Source: Campylobacter sp. RM16192 (lineage in GTDB: Bacteria; Campylobacterota; Campylobacteria; Campylobacterales; Campylobacteraceae). From it: 64,000 nt of DNA. The first letter of the stretch is position 1. Every line of letters starts with the position of its first letter. This document shows positions 47,661 through 57,215 of this stretch, in pieces. The DNA is taken from positions 1,612,001 through 1,676,000 of the forward strand of contig NZ_CP012552.1 of NCBI RefSeq assembly GCF_004803855.2, read 5' to 3'. Under the pieces are notes generated by a model, which worked only from the letters and a program-made list of their open reading frames with translations, made no database searches and was not told where the DNA came from. Position numbers and translations under genes: made by a program.

Positions 47661-48451
47661 AAAACATTATTGTTTTTGTTTTAACGGCGTCTTTTGCCTT
47701 TGGAGCCAACGTTTTAGAGATAGCAGATGGGATACTTGGGCAAAGCAGTGCCAAAACAACTGCATTATTTAGTGATGGATTAGATTACCTAGATGGAAGC
47801 GGAAGGCCGGATATAGCTAAAATTTCAAATACATTAAAATCAAATTCGCTATTTCCAACTTCATACAAAGAAAAAGTCAATTTAGATATCCAATTTATAT
47901 CAAATCAAGCCAATCCGCTACTTTTGATAAAGATTGTAAAAGAAGCGCTAAACAGCCTTGGATTTAATGAAATTTTAACAACCGAATTTGCAAATACCAA
48001 AGCTACGATTTGGGGAATTAGGCTAAATACTAAATTTATGCTTGATCCAGGCTCGCTATACACTGCTTTAAAAAACACTAATACAATTATAAGCGCTATT
48101 GAAAAAACAGGTGACTTTAGCTACAAATACATACTAGACACTTCAAAATCCATATTAAATTTAACTCCATTAGAAATAGGCAAAGAGATAGAGTTATCAA
48201 AACCACTTGAGCCATATTTTATAGATGTAAACGATGCGAGTAAAGTCGAAATAACGGCAAAAAACGGTGATAGTTGGTTTGCACTTGTTAGAATTTTAGA
48301 TAACAATTTAAATTTAATAGAAGAACAAAGAAAAAATAAAAAGACAAATAAAATTAATTTTATACTCCCTTCAAATGCAAAATATATTACAATAGATGAT
48401 GCAAATAGCCTCGAAAATATCAAAAGAGGCTTAAAAATCCATATACAATAA
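47654..48451 (+). CDS. Periplasmic hypothetical protein
   Basis: A 265-residue secreted protein with a signal peptide (KNIIVFVLTASFAFGA) likely cut after residue 17. The middle (LDIQFISNQANPLLLIKIVKEALNSLGF) is helical; the last third is beta-rich with no cysteines. It starts at TTG 47654-47656, with AAAGGC upstream, and overlaps the RodZ-like gene by 7 bases, so the two may work together at the wall or in the periplasm. I do not recognise a domain. Confidence 0.7.
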   Translation: MVKNIIVFVLTASFAFGANVLEIADGILGQSSAKTTALFSDGLDYLDGSGRPDIAKISNTLKSNSLFPTSYKEKVNLDIQFISNQANPLLLIKIVKEALNSLGFNEILTTEFANTKATIWGIRLNTKFMLDPGSLYTALKNTNTIISAIEKTGDFSYKYILDTSKSILNLTPLEIGKEIELSKPLEPYFIDVNDASKVEITAKNGDSWFALVRILDNNLNLIEEQRKNKKTNKINFILPSNAKYITIDDANSLENIKRGLKIHIQ

Positions 48452-48464
48452 CTAGGAGATAGCT

Positions 48465-49670
48465 ATGTTTGATGAAATTCGCTTTAATACGATTGAGAGA
48501 CTACCCAACTACGTATTTGCAGAGGTAAATGCTATAAAAATGGCCGCACGACGTGCGGGAGAAGATATTATAGATTTTTCTATGGGAAACCCAGAGGGCA
48601 GGACTCCTCAACATATAGTCGATAAACTCTGTGAGAGCGCACAAAAAGATAAGACTCACGGATACTCCGCGTCAGCAGGGATCTATAAACTCCGCCTTGC
48701 TATCTGCAACTGGTATAAACGCAAATATGACGTAAATTTAGATCCGGAAACGGAGGCTGTAGCGGTAATGGGATCAAAAGAGGGCTTTGTACATCTTACT
48801 CAGGCTATTATCAATCCGGGAGACATTGCGGTCGTGCCTGATCCTGCATATCCTATTCACACTCAAGCGTTTATCATTGCGGGTGGAAATGTCGCAAAAA
48901 TGCCTCTAGTTTATAATGAAAAATATGAGCTTGACGAGAATAAATTCTTTGAAAATTTGCAAAATACCATCTACTCAAGTTCACCAAAGCCAAAATATGT
49001 AGTTGTAAATTTCCCCCACAATCCTACCACCGTAACGGTTCAAAAGAGCTTTTACGAGCGACTTGTGGCAATGTCAAAAAAAGAGAGATTTTACATTATT
49101 TCAGATATCGCCTATGCTGACCTTACTTTTGACGGATACAAAACTCCTAGTATTTTTGAAGTCGAAGGAGCAAAGGACGTAGCAGTAGAGTGCTATACTC
49201 TATCAAAAAGCTATAATATGGCTGGCTGGAGAGTTGGTTTTGTATGCGGAAACAAAAGGCTTTGTGCGGCTCTTAAAAAGATAAAATCATGGTTTGACTA
49301 CGGAATGTTTACCCCAATTCAAGTGGGTGCAACAGTGGCATTAGACGGTCCTCAAGACTGTGTAGAAGGAATTCGCCAAATTTATGAAAAGCGCAGAGAT
49401 GTCCTAATAGAAGCATTCGATAACGCAGGCTGGCAAATAGAAAAACCAAGTGCGAGTATGTTCGTATGGGCAAAAATACCTCCTCAAGTGGGCAATTTAG
49501 GAAGCTTAGAGTTTTCCAAGCAGCTTTTAACTAAAGCTTGTGTGGCCGTAAGTCCCGGAATAGGCTTTGGAGAAGGCGGCAACGATTATGTAAGAATCGC
49601 ACTTATAGAGAATGAAAACCGCATTAGGCAAGCGGCAAGAAATATCAAAAAATATCTAAAAGAGTTCTAA
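48465..49670 (+). CDS. alaC: AlaC-type pyruvate/alanine aminotransferase
   Basis: A 401-residue PLP aminotransferase. The N-terminus (FNTIERLPNYVFAEVNAIKMA and IDFSMGNPEG) and the Schiff-base segment LSKSYNMAGWRVGF agree closely with E. coli AlaC (YfdZ) as I remember it. AlaC makes alanine from pyruvate; related proteins act as aspartate or LL-diaminopimelate aminotransferases, and a role in the diaminopimelate or methionine route is possible since hom is next. It overlaps hom by 1 base. Confidence 0.82.
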   Translation: MFDEIRFNTIERLPNYVFAEVNAIKMAARRAGEDIIDFSMGNPEGRTPQHIVDKLCESAQKDKTHGYSASAGIYKLRLAICNWYKRKYDVNLDPETEAVAVMGSKEGFVHLTQAIINPGDIAVVPDPAYPIHTQAFIIAGGNVAKMPLVYNEKYELDENKFFENLQNTIYSSSPKPKYVVVNFPHNPTTVTVQKSFYERLVAMSKKERFYIISDIAYADLTFDGYKTPSIFEVEGAKDVAVECYTLSKSYNMAGWRVGFVCGNKRLCAALKKIKSWFDYGMFTPIQVGATVALDGPQDCVEGIRQIYEKRRDVLIEAFDNAGWQIEKPSASMFVWAKIPPQVGNLGSLEFSKQLLTKACVAVSPGIGFGEGGNDYVRIALIENENRIRQAARNIKKYLKEF

Positions 49671-50944
49671 TGAATGTAGCAATTTTAGGAGTTGGCACAG
49701 TCGGCGAACAGGTGGCTAAAATTTTGATTCAAAATCAAAAGATAATCAGCGCAAGAGCCGGCAAGGATATAAAGCCGGTTATTGGTGTTGTAAGAAATTT
49801 AGACAAAAAACGTGATGTAAATTTACCGCTTACAAATGATATAAATAGCGTTATCAATAGAGACGATATCGATATTTACGTAGAATTGATGGGCGGAGTT
49901 GATGAACCTTATAGAGTCGTAAGTGAGATTCTACATAGAAAAAAAGCTGTTGTTACAGCAAACAAAGCACTTTTAGCTTACCATAGATTTAAACTTCAAA
50001 ATCTAACAGGAGACACTCCTTTTGGTTTTGAAGCTAGCGTGGCTGGCGGAATCCCTATTATAAAAGCTCTTAGAGAAGGTCTAAGCGCTAATCAGATTCT
50101 CTCTATAAACGGCATAATGAATGGAACCAGCAACTATATACTAACCTCTATGATGAATAGCGGAGTCAAATTTGAAGACGCTCTTAAAAAAGCTCAAGAA
50201 CTTGGATACGCAGAGGCTGATCCTACCTTTGACATAGGCGGATTTGATACGGCTCATAAGCTGCTAATACTAGCAAGTATCGCATACGGTGTTCACGGAG
50301 ATCCTGAAGACATACTGATAGAGGGTATAGAAGGCATTACAAAAGACGATATTTTCTTCGCTCAAGACTTTGAATATGTCATCAAACTTCTTGCGATAGC
50401 TAAAAAAGTAGGAGATAAAGTAGAGCTAAGAGTACATCCTGCACTTGTAGCGAAAGATAAGATGATAGCCAAAGTAGATGGAGTCATTAACGCAGTAAGT
50501 GTAGCAGGAGATGCTGTCGGAGAAACCATGTTTTATGGTCCAGGAGCAGGTGGAAGCGCTACCGCAAGTGCTGTTATAAGCGATCTAATCGATATTGCCA
50601 GAGGCACAAATTTCCCGATGATGGGATACAAATCACCTCTTGAGATAAAATCCCTAGAGCTACTTGCCCAAGATGAGATTAGAACCAAATACTATTTCAG
50701 ACTAAAGGTTGATGATAAAGTCGGTGTTTTGGCTAGAATTACAAATTTAATGAGCGAAAATAATCTTTCAATCGATAGTTTTTTACAAAAACCACACATT
50801 AAAAATAAAGAAAATGACAAAAAAGCGACTCTATTTTTTACAACTCATACAAGTAGAGAGGCTGATGTCAAACGAGTTATAAGAATACTAGAAGAGCAAG
50901 AATTTATAAGAGAAAAGCCATTTATGATAAGGATTGAACAGTAA
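49670..50944 (+). CDS. hom: Homoserine dehydrogenase
   Basis: A 424-residue enzyme reducing aspartate semialdehyde to homoserine, the branch to threonine and methionine. GVGTVGEQVAKIL is the NAD(P) loop; VTANKALLA and GYAEADPTFDIGGFDTAHK, with catalytic Lys/Asp, follow. An ACT domain at about 340-424 (VDDKVGVLARITNLM) should bind threonine. It is joined to alaC by a one-base overlap and yraN starts directly after its stop. Confidence 0.96.
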   Translation: MNVAILGVGTVGEQVAKILIQNQKIISARAGKDIKPVIGVVRNLDKKRDVNLPLTNDINSVINRDDIDIYVELMGGVDEPYRVVSEILHRKKAVVTANKALLAYHRFKLQNLTGDTPFGFEASVAGGIPIIKALREGLSANQILSINGIMNGTSNYILTSMMNSGVKFEDALKKAQELGYAEADPTFDIGGFDTAHKLLILASIAYGVHGDPEDILIEGIEGITKDDIFFAQDFEYVIKLLAIAKKVGDKVELRVHPALVAKDKMIAKVDGVINAVSVAGDAVGETMFYGPGAGGSATASAVISDLIDIARGTNFPMMGYKSPLEIKSLELLAQDEIRTKYYFRLKVDDKVGVLARITNLMSENNLSIDSFLQKPHIKNKENDKKATLFFTTHTSREADVKRVIRILEEQEFIREKPFMIRIEQ

Positions 50945-51283
50945 GTGGGCTTAAATGAATATCTCTTTGGAATAAGCTCAGAGGATATAGCCTCTAGGCA
51001 TGTTAAAAACGAGGGATATGAAATTTTAGATAGAAATTTTAGCTCAAAATTTGGCGAGATAGATATTATCGCAAAAAAAGATGAAATTTTACACTTCATA
51101 GAAGTCAAAGCAACCAAAGGAGAGTATGAAGCGATATATAGACTAACTCCTGCTAAATTTAAGAAAATTTTAAAAACTATTGATTTTTATCTGCTTAAAA
51201 ATGGATTAAACTCCGATTTTCAAGTGGATTTGATAACAATAGAAAATGATAATATAAAGTGGATAAAAAATATTAGTTTATAA
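50945..51283 (+). CDS. YraN-family (UPF0102) nuclease-fold protein
   Basis: A 112-residue protein of the UPF0102 family: GYEILDRNFSSKFGEIDIIAKKDEILHFIEVKA holds the D-x(n)-ExK pattern of an endonuclease-like fold. Its cellular role is not established. It begins at GTG 50945-50947, immediately after hom, with no ATG in reach. It lacks the long C-terminal part often seen but is close to the family length of about 120. Confidence 0.85.
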   Translation: MGLNEYLFGISSEDIASRHVKNEGYEILDRNFSSKFGEIDIIAKKDEILHFIEVKATKGEYEAIYRLTPAKFKKILKTIDFYLLKNGLNSDFQVDLITIENDNIKWIKNISL

Positions 51284-51318
51284 TTTTTATTATTTATTAT
51301 TTTTTAAACTTGTTTATG

Positions 51319-51324
51319 TATAAT
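51319..51324 (+). promoter_or_regulatory. -10 box for trxA
   Basis: TATAAT with TG directly in front, in the 70-base gap before trxA; AGGAG at 51343-51347 is the ribosome-binding site. Confidence 0.55.
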
Positions 51325-51353
51325 ACAATCCAAAATTCAATTAGGAGAAAATT

Positions 51354-51668
51354 ATGGGAAAATACATTGAGCTTACATCGGCTAACTTCGACGTAGCTAA
51401 AGAGGGTGTTGCACTTGTTGATTTCTGGGCGCCTTGGTGCGGACCTTGCAGAATGCTTGCTCCGGTTATTGATGAGCTTGCGGAAGAATTTGACGGCAAA
51501 GCCAAAATTTGCAAGGTAAATACAGATGAGGTTCAAGATCTGGCGGTTGAGTTTGGCATAAGATCAATTCCTACATTGCTATTCTTTAAAAATGGCGAAG
51601 TTGTTGAGCAAATGGTAGGAGCTCAATCAAAACAAGCAATAGCAGATAAGATAAATTCGCTTCTTTAA
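51354..51668 (+). CDS. trxA: Thioredoxin
   Basis: A 104-residue cytoplasmic thioredoxin. The redox motif is FWAPWCGPCRM; the cis-Pro is in IRSIPTLLFFKNGE. It reduces protein disulfides, with electrons from NADPH through TrxB. It is the first of trxA, a cysteine-less relative and trxB. Confidence 0.97.
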   Translation: MGKYIELTSANFDVAKEGVALVDFWAPWCGPCRMLAPVIDELAEEFDGKAKICKVNTDEVQDLAVEFGIRSIPTLLFFKNGEVVEQMVGAQSKQAIADKINSLL

Positions 51669-52117
51669 TGAGCATAAAAAGACGGGGGACTTTACTCCCC
51701 CTGACTTCAGTTTTTGCTTCATTTATTGGCGCCGCTTTAATTGCTTCGGTTTTTGCTTACAATAATTATAGATTCTCAAAATACAAATTTATAGACTTTG
51801 GCTCTTTAACTTTTTATGAGAAAAATGAAATTTTTGTACCAAAAAATAACAAATTTCTACTTGTTGTCTTTAGCTCAAACATGAATGATTTAGACAAAAT
51901 TTTAGAAATTTCAAATAAAAATTTGCCTATTATAGCGATTGATATGTTTCAAAAACGATTCGAACCAAAAGATAATATATCTTATATCACATCCGATATA
52001 AATACGATTTTAAAGCTTATGAATCTTCTGAATATTACTACACTGCCAAGTAGTGTTGAGATGATCCATCAGGACGAAAAAATTTACAAACAAGATTCAA
52101 AAATAAATAAAATTTAA
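51668..52117 (+). CDS. Membrane-anchored thioredoxin-like protein without CxxC
   Basis: A 149-residue protein with a signal-anchor helix (SVFASFIGAALIASVFAY, about residues 14-31) and then a small domain: FLLVVFSSNMNDLDKIL, LPIIAIDMF, and TTLPSSVEMIHQDEKIY. The strand pattern and the TTLPS turn look like thioredoxin with its cis-Pro, but there are no cysteines at all. It overlaps trxA by 1 base and sits 12 bases before trxB. A chaperone or adaptor function is possible; I recall no named family. Confidence 0.6.
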   Translation: MSIKRRGTLLPLTSVFASFIGAALIASVFAYNNYRFSKYKFIDFGSLTFYEKNEIFVPKNNKFLLVVFSSNMNDLDKILEISNKNLPIIAIDMFQKRFEPKDNISYITSDINTILKLMNLLNITTLPSSVEMIHQDEKIYKQDSKINKI

Positions 52118-52129
52118 AAGGAATACAAT

Positions 52130-53068
52130 ATGTTGGATTTAGCTATCATTGGAGGTGGTCCTGCCGGTCTAAGCGCCGGACTTTACGCGACTCGTGGCGG
52201 ACTTAAAAATGTTGTTATGTTTGAAAAGGGCGAACCTGGCGGACAAATCACAGGAAGTTCTGAGATAGAAAACTATCCTGGACAAAAAAATCCGGGCGAA
52301 AGCGGAATGGACTTTATGAGTACTTGGGCTCCTCAGTGTATGAAATTTGGACTAAAACACGAGATGGTAAATATCGTAAGAGTTAGCCAAAATGCAGATA
52401 AAACCTTCAAGATTATATTTGACGGAGGAAAAGAGGAAAGTGCAAAATCTGTAATCATAGCCACCGGCTCAACTCCTCGTCGTGCAGGCTTTAAGGGCGA
52501 AGATGAGTTCTTCGGAAGAGGAGTAAGCACCTGCGCTACATGCGACGGATTTTTTTATAAAAATAAAGAAGTTGCCGTTCTTGGTGGCGGCGATACTGCT
52601 ATAGAAGAGGCGATTTATCTTGCCAATATCTGTTCTAAAGTCTATATCATACATAGACGAGAGGGTTTTCGCGCGGCTCCAACGACTTTGGAAAAGGCTC
52701 GCAAAAATGAGAAGATAGAATTTATCACAAGCGCTACCATAAAAGAGGCTTATGGCGATAAAATGGGTCTTAACGGACTTATATTAAATACAAAAGATGG
52801 GGAGCGCGATCTAAAAGTGCCTGGAATTTTCACATTCGTGGGACTAAATGTAAATAATGAAATTTTAAAACAAGAAAATGGCGAATTTCTATGCGAAATG
52901 ACAAGTGAAGGTCAAGTAGATGTAAATCTAAAAATGCAGACAAACGTACCTGGACTATTTGCCGCAGGAGACATTAGAAAAGATGCTCCAAAGCAGGTCG
53001 TAGTAGCAGCAGGCGATGGTGCTGTAGCAGCTCTTTCTGCGCTAAGCTACGTAGAAAGTCTAAACTAA
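52130..53068 (+). CDS. trxB: Thioredoxin reductase
   Basis: A 312-residue NADPH:thioredoxin oxidoreductase. The FAD loop is [16 protein letters not shown], the redox-active pair is in [10 protein letters not shown], the NADPH loop is [16 protein letters not shown], and [19 protein letters not shown] closes the fold. It ends the trxA operon, and a 12-bp hairpin follows. Confidence 0.96.
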   Translation: MLDLAIIGGGPAGLSAGLYATRGGLKNVVMFEKGEPGGQITGSSEIENYPGQKNPGESGMDFMSTWAPQCMKFGLKHEMVNIVRVSQNADKTFKIIFDGGKEESAKSVIIATGSTPRRAGFKGEDEFFGRGVSTCATCDGFFYKNKEVAVLGGGDTAIEEAIYLANICSKVYIIHRREGFRAAPTTLEKARKNEKIEFITSATIKEAYGDKMGLNGLILNTKDGERDLKVPGIFTFVGLNVNNEILKQENGEFLCEMTSEGQVDVNLKMQTNVPGLFAAGDIRKDAPKQVVVAAGDGAVAALSALSYVESLN

Positions 53069-53072
53069 TTCA

Positions 53073-53100
53073 AAATTTAGCCGAGATTTCGGCTAAATTT
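53073..53100 (+). terminator. Hairpin after trxB
   Basis: A 12-bp perfect stem (AAATTTAGCCGA against TCGGCTAAATTT) with a 4-base loop, 4 bases after the trxB stop. There is no long T-run beyond, so termination strength is uncertain. Confidence 0.55.
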
Positions 53101-53210
53101 ACCTTCTAGTAAAATTTATTAATCCTCGTTTTATACTAACCCCATCCATTTATCGCTATTTTTATCAAAAATATGTTAAATTACAAATCTTAAATTAAAA
53201 AGGATTAGTC

Positions 53211-53972
53211 ATGATAAAAATCGGAATTCACGGCGCAAGTGGCAAAATGGGTAGAATGATAATAGAGTGTTTAAAAGATAGCAAAGAGGCTGTTTTAACT
53301 GCCGCTTATACGATAGAGCCTCTTGATTTTGCCCTTAATGCAGTGGTAACAAATAGTCTTGAAGAGCTATTTGAAAATTGCGATGTAGTAATTGATTTTA
53401 CTATAAAAGATGGGGCATTAAATCTAATAAATTATGCAAGAACCAATCCAAAACCACTAGTCATAGGCACAACAGGACTTGGAGAGGATGGAGCCCAGCT
53501 AATAGCTCAAGCCTCAAATACAATGCCTATACTGCAAGCTACAAATATGAGTTTGGGTGTAGCCGTGTTAAACCGCCTTGCAGCAATAGCTTCGAAGACA
53601 CTAAAAGAATTTGATATAGAGATAGTCGAGCAGCACCATAGGCACAAAAAAGACTCCCCAAGCGGTACTGCGCTAACTCTTGCCGAACATGTGGCAAACG
53701 CCAGAGATTTAAATATAAAAGAGGTTATGGTAACAGGCAGAGAAGGTCTAATAGGAGCAAGAAGTAAAGATGAAATCGCAGTTTTAGCGGTGCGTGGAGG
53801 AGACGTTGTGGGGCGACATACTGTTGGATTTTATAACGATGGAGAATTTATAGAGTTAAATCATACCGCAACTAGTCGTGCGACATTCGCCAAAGGGGCG
53901 ATTAAAGCCGCCATCTGGCTAGCATCTCAAAAAAATGGATTATACGGTATTGATGATTGCCTAGGGTTTTAA
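53211..53972 (+). CDS. dapB: 4-hydroxy-tetrahydrodipicolinate reductase
   Basis: A 253-residue NAD(P)H-dependent reductase in diaminopimelate and lysine synthesis. [12 protein letters not shown] is the nucleotide loop, [10 protein letters not shown] and GTTGL follow, and [15 protein letters not shown] contains the catalytic His and Lys. AAGGATTAG lies before the ATG. It stands alone between trxB and purF with hairpin-like A/T palindromes on both sides. Confidence 0.96.
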   Translation: MIKIGIHGASGKMGRMIIECLKDSKEAVLTAAYTIEPLDFALNAVVTNSLEELFENCDVVIDFTIKDGALNLINYARTNPKPLVIGTTGLGEDGAQLIAQASNTMPILQATNMSLGVAVLNRLAAIASKTLKEFDIEIVEQHHRHKKDSPSGTALTLAEHVANARDLNIKEVMVTGREGLIGARSKDEIAVLAVRGGDVVGRHTVGFYNDGEFIELNHTATSRATFAKGAIKAAIWLASQKNGLYGIDDCLGF

Positions 53973-54007
53973 GGAGCTATTTTTATAAATTTTATATTAT
54001 TTTATAT

Positions 54008-54029
54008 CTAAAATTTTTAAAAATTTTAG
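54008..54029. repeat. Perfect 22-base A/T palindrome between dapB and purF
   Basis: CTAAAATTTTT followed by its exact reverse complement AAAAATTTTAG. It could serve as a weak terminator for dapB or arise simply from the base composition. Confidence 0.5.
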
Positions 54030-54076
54030 ATAAGTTTGGCTAAAATAAATTTTAAAATAAAACAAAAGGTCTAAAA

Positions 54077-55414
54077 ATGTGTGCTGTAGTAGGAGTGGTT
54101 AATTCAAAAAATGCGGCAAAAACAGCTTATTATGCCTTGTTTGCAATGCAACATAGGGGTCAAGAGGCAAGCGGAATAAGCACCAGCGATAACGGCTATA
54201 TTAGAACCATAAAAGCCACAGGACTTGTTACTGATGTTTTTGACGAGAAAAGCTTTGAAATTTTAAAAGGTGATATGGCAATAGGGCACAACCGCTACTC
54301 GACTGCAGGAAGTGGTTCTATAGACGATGCACAACCGATATCCGCCAACTACAACTTAGGCTCAATCTCACTGGTTCATAATGGAAATTTAATAAACAAA
54401 GATGAAATTCGCCAAGCTCTTATAGATGAAGGAGCTATATTCCAGTCAAATATGGATACCGAAAACATCATCCATCTAATAGCTAGAAGCAAGAAAAAGC
54501 ATCTAAAAGATCGTATAACAGAGGCTTTGAAAAAGATCGTAGGCGCATACTGCCTTATAATTCAATCCAGACATAAAATTTTTGCCGTTCGCGACAAATA
54601 CGGAGTAAGGCCTCTATCTATAGGTAAGCTAAAAGATGGAGGATACATAATAGCAAGCGAGACCTGCGCCTTTGATCTCGTGGGAGCTAAATTTATAAGA
54701 GATGTAAAACCAGGAGAGATGATAATATTTGAAAATTGCAAAGACGAGTTTCAAAGCATAGAACTATTTAAACCAGATCCTAGAATTTGTGCATTTGAAT
54801 ACATATATTTCGCGCGCCCGGATAGCGTCATAGAGGGCAAGAGCGTATATGATGTGCGTAAAAAGATGGGTGCCGCTTTAGCCAAACAAAGCGCTATAAA
54901 GGCTGATTTCGTAGTGCCTGTGCCTGATAGCGGAGTGCCTGCTGCTCTTGGATATGCAAATGAGAGCAAGATACCTTTTGAACTTGCCATAGTAAGAAAC
55001 CACTATGTAGGGCGCACTTTCATTGAGCCTACTCAAGCAATGAGAAATCTTAAAGTTAAGCTAAAGCTAAATCCTATGTCAAGCATACTAAAAGGCAAAA
55101 GCATAGTGGTAGTAGATGATAGTATAGTTAGAGGCACTACGAGTAAAAAGATAGTAGAGCTACTTCGCTCTGCAGGAGCCAAAGAGATACACTTTAGAGT
55201 AGCTTGCCCAGAGCTTAAATTCCCTGAACGTTACGGTATCGATACACCAAGCTTTGAAGAGCTTATCAGCTATAAGATGAATAAAGATGAGGTATGTAAA
55301 TTTATAGGAGCCGATACTCTTGAGTTTTTAAATCTAGATGATCTTGTAAGCAGTATAGGAAATGAGAGAAAATACTCGCTTGTAAGCTTTGACGGGGATT
55401 ATTTTATAAAATAA
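54077..55414 (+). CDS. purF: Amidophosphoribosyltransferase
   Basis: A 445-residue enzyme that begins purine synthesis by moving an amino group from glutamine to PRPP. It starts MCAVVGVV, so Cys2 becomes the N-terminal nucleophile after Met removal, with no propeptide. MQHRGQEASGI and the GHNRYSTAG glutaminase site are seen. The PRPP loop is VVVDDSIVRGTTSKKIV. The DUF2393 genes converge on its end. Confidence 0.97.
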   Translation: MCAVVGVVNSKNAAKTAYYALFAMQHRGQEASGISTSDNGYIRTIKATGLVTDVFDEKSFEILKGDMAIGHNRYSTAGSGSIDDAQPISANYNLGSISLVHNGNLINKDEIRQALIDEGAIFQSNMDTENIIHLIARSKKKHLKDRITEALKKIVGAYCLIIQSRHKIFAVRDKYGVRPLSIGKLKDGGYIIASETCAFDLVGAKFIRDVKPGEMIIFENCKDEFQSIELFKPDPRICAFEYIYFARPDSVIEGKSVYDVRKKMGAALAKQSAIKADFVVPVPDSGVPAALGYANESKIPFELAIVRNHYVGRTFIEPTQAMRNLKVKLKLNPMSSILKGKSIVVVDDSIVRGTTSKKIVELLRSAGAKEIHFRVACPELKFPERYGIDTPSFEELISYKMNKDEVCKFIGADTLEFLNLDDLVSSIGNERKYSLVSFDGDYFIK

Positions 55415-55972
55415 CTAGTAGCAATCCAACTTAGTTATAAACATAGTATTTTTAAAATATGGAGGATATGGCATAGAAATACTAAAATTTCTAGCCTCTC
55501 TTATCTTTAAATTTTTAGCAATACTCACCTTTTGCTCGATTGTATTTGGGCGAGCATCTTTATCATTATTAAGCCATGAAAATAGTGACAATCCGCTTGG
55601 TTTAAATATCGCATCACCTTTTAAACTATCCTTGCTTATAGGGTCATTTATCAGCTTTACTATAATATTGCAATTAGATATATCAAATGAACCTACATTT
55701 CTTATGACACCTTTAATTACTACGGTCTCATTCATTAAAACTCTACTTTTCGTAATGCTTTCTAAAACAGCTTTTTTAGTATATTTATCTACAACAAACA
55801 TTAAAAAAACTCCTATTATAAGAGTAACTGTAAAATTTATAACTATTAAAGAAGTAAATATTTTTTTGTTTTCTTCATATTTTGACAGATACGCCAATAG
55901 TCCTGAAAGAAACAGCAATATAACAATTATTAGAATATGAAAAATGTTAAAATACTCTAGCATTAAAAACAC
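55415..55972 (-). CDS. DUF2393-type membrane protein (first)
   Basis: A 185-residue protein with two helices at about residues 10-27 and 39-62 and then a periplasmic beta domain (VVIKGVIRNVGSFDISNCNIIVK). The layout, with the NVGxF-type turn, fits DUF2393 proteins of Campylobacterota, whose role is unknown. It overlaps the second copy by 10 bases and abuts the convergent purF stop. Confidence 0.65.
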   Translation of the reverse strand: MFLMLEYFNIFHILIIVILLFLSGLLAYLSKYEENKKIFTSLIVINFTVTLIIGVFLMFVVDKYTKKAVLESITKSRVLMNETVVIKGVIRNVGSFDISNCNIIVKLINDPISKDSLKGDAIFKPSGLSLFSWLNNDKDARPNTIEQKVSIAKNLKIREARNFSISMPYPPYFKNTMFITKLDCY

Positions 55973-56490
55973 TCCGAACTAGCCGTTATATTATAATCAC
56001 TCAATTTAAAATTATTTATTACGCCTTGCACGCGCTTTGTCTCATTGATATCCAATATCTCTTTAATAAATATCTTATCTTTCATGATTGGTCTTAACAT
56101 ATTTATTTGATTTCTAAGCTTATTTCCGGAAGGCTTATAAAATTTAAGATCAATCCTGCAATACTTAAATGGATTTTTTGATAAATTTGTAAGCTTTAAA
56201 TCGACCAAAAGAGTATTTGAGTATGAAAGCTGTTTTTGTGATATTAGCTCTAAATTTCTAGTTCTCAAATTCTCATCCAAAAAACGATTTATATAAAAAA
56301 GCCCGAAACCAAAAGCTACTAAATTTAATAGCATAAGTAAAAAACCCAAAATGTGAAATCTTGTTATCAAATAAATACAGGCTACAAAAAGGATAAAAAA
56401 CATCAAGACAAGCCATATATAGGCCGCTATATCTATCCAGCCTAAATGCTCGAGATAGAAGCTTAGTCCATCTTTTAGCTTATCTAACAT
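55963..56490 (-). CDS. DUF2393-type membrane protein (second)
   Basis: A 175-residue protein related in layout to its neighbour: two helices at about 20-44 and 50-70, then [27 protein letters not shown] and a final TASSECF. The ATG at 56488-56490 is preferred, since it leaves only an 11-base overlap with hisIE; upstream starts would overlap by 65-101 bases. The tandem pair suggests an old duplication and a hetero-oligomer. Confidence 0.62.
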   Translation of the reverse strand: MLDKLKDGLSFYLEHLGWIDIAAYIWLVLMFFILFVACIYLITRFHILGFLLMLLNLVAFGFGLFYINRFLDENLRTRNLELISQKQLSYSNTLLVDLKLTNLSKNPFKYCRIDLKFYKPSGNKLRNQINMLRPIMKDKIFIKEILDINETKRVQGVINNFKLSDYNITASSECF

Positions 56491-57193
56491 CTCTTGATTT
56501 TTTCTCCTCGATTCCACTTGCTCCAAACCTTCTAGCAAGCTCATCTTTGATTCGATCAGGGTGAATATTATGAGCGGCAAGTGCTACCATAGAGTGAAAG
56601 CACAAATCGGCCGCCTCATACACCAAATCATTTTTACTTTTTTCATCTTTGGTATTGGAAGCATCTTTACACGCCATTACAAACTCAGTCGCTTCTTCGC
56701 CGATCTTTTTAAGTATTGCGTTTTCGCCCTTTTTAAACAGACTTGCCACATACGACTTTTGGGGGTCTGCGTTGAGTTTTCTATCTAAAATTTCGTGATA
56801 TACTTTGTCAATTATCTGGTAATTTGTCTTTTTATCTGGCAATTTACTATCTAAATTTAAATTCTTGTTACCTGAATTAAGCTCAAATTTCCTAAAAAAG
56901 CAAGATTTCTCACCGGTATGACAAGCCGCGCCACCAATCTGCTCTACTTTTATTAAGATAGTGTCATTATCGCAGTCCAAAAATATCTCATCGATTTTTT
57001 GGACATTGCCACTCTCTTCGCCTTTTTTCCAAATTCTATTTTTTGTGCGTGAAAAATAGTGGGCAAAGCCGGTTTGAACGCTTAAATTTAAAGCCTCTTT
57101 GTTCATAAAAGCAAGCATTAAAACATCATTTGTAGTGCTCTCTTGCACTACCACAGGTATCATCCCTCCGACTTTATCCCAATCTATCTTCAT
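56480..57193 (-). CDS. hisI: Bifunctional phosphoribosyl-AMP cyclohydrolase / phosphoribosyl-ATP pyrophosphatase
   Basis: A 237-residue fusion for two histidine steps. The HisI part (1 to about 115) has [27 protein letters not shown] and [15 protein letters not shown] with Zn ligands. The HisE part has [24 protein letters not shown]. The fused form is typical of the phylum. It is unlinked here to other his genes apart from hisC at the far left. Confidence 0.96.
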   Translation of the reverse strand: MKIDWDKVGGMIPVVVQESTTNDVLMLAFMNKEALNLSVQTGFAHYFSRTKNRIWKKGEESGNVQKIDEIFLDCDNDTILIKVEQIGGAACHTGEKSCFFRKFELNSGNKNLNLDSKLPDKKTNYQIIDKVYHEILDRKLNADPQKSYVASLFKKGENAILKKIGEEATEFVMACKDASNTKDEKSKNDLVYEAADLCFHSMVALAAHNIHPDRIKDELARRFGASGIEEKKSRDVR

Positions 57194-57215
57194 CGCACTC
57201 TCTTAAAATTTATTT

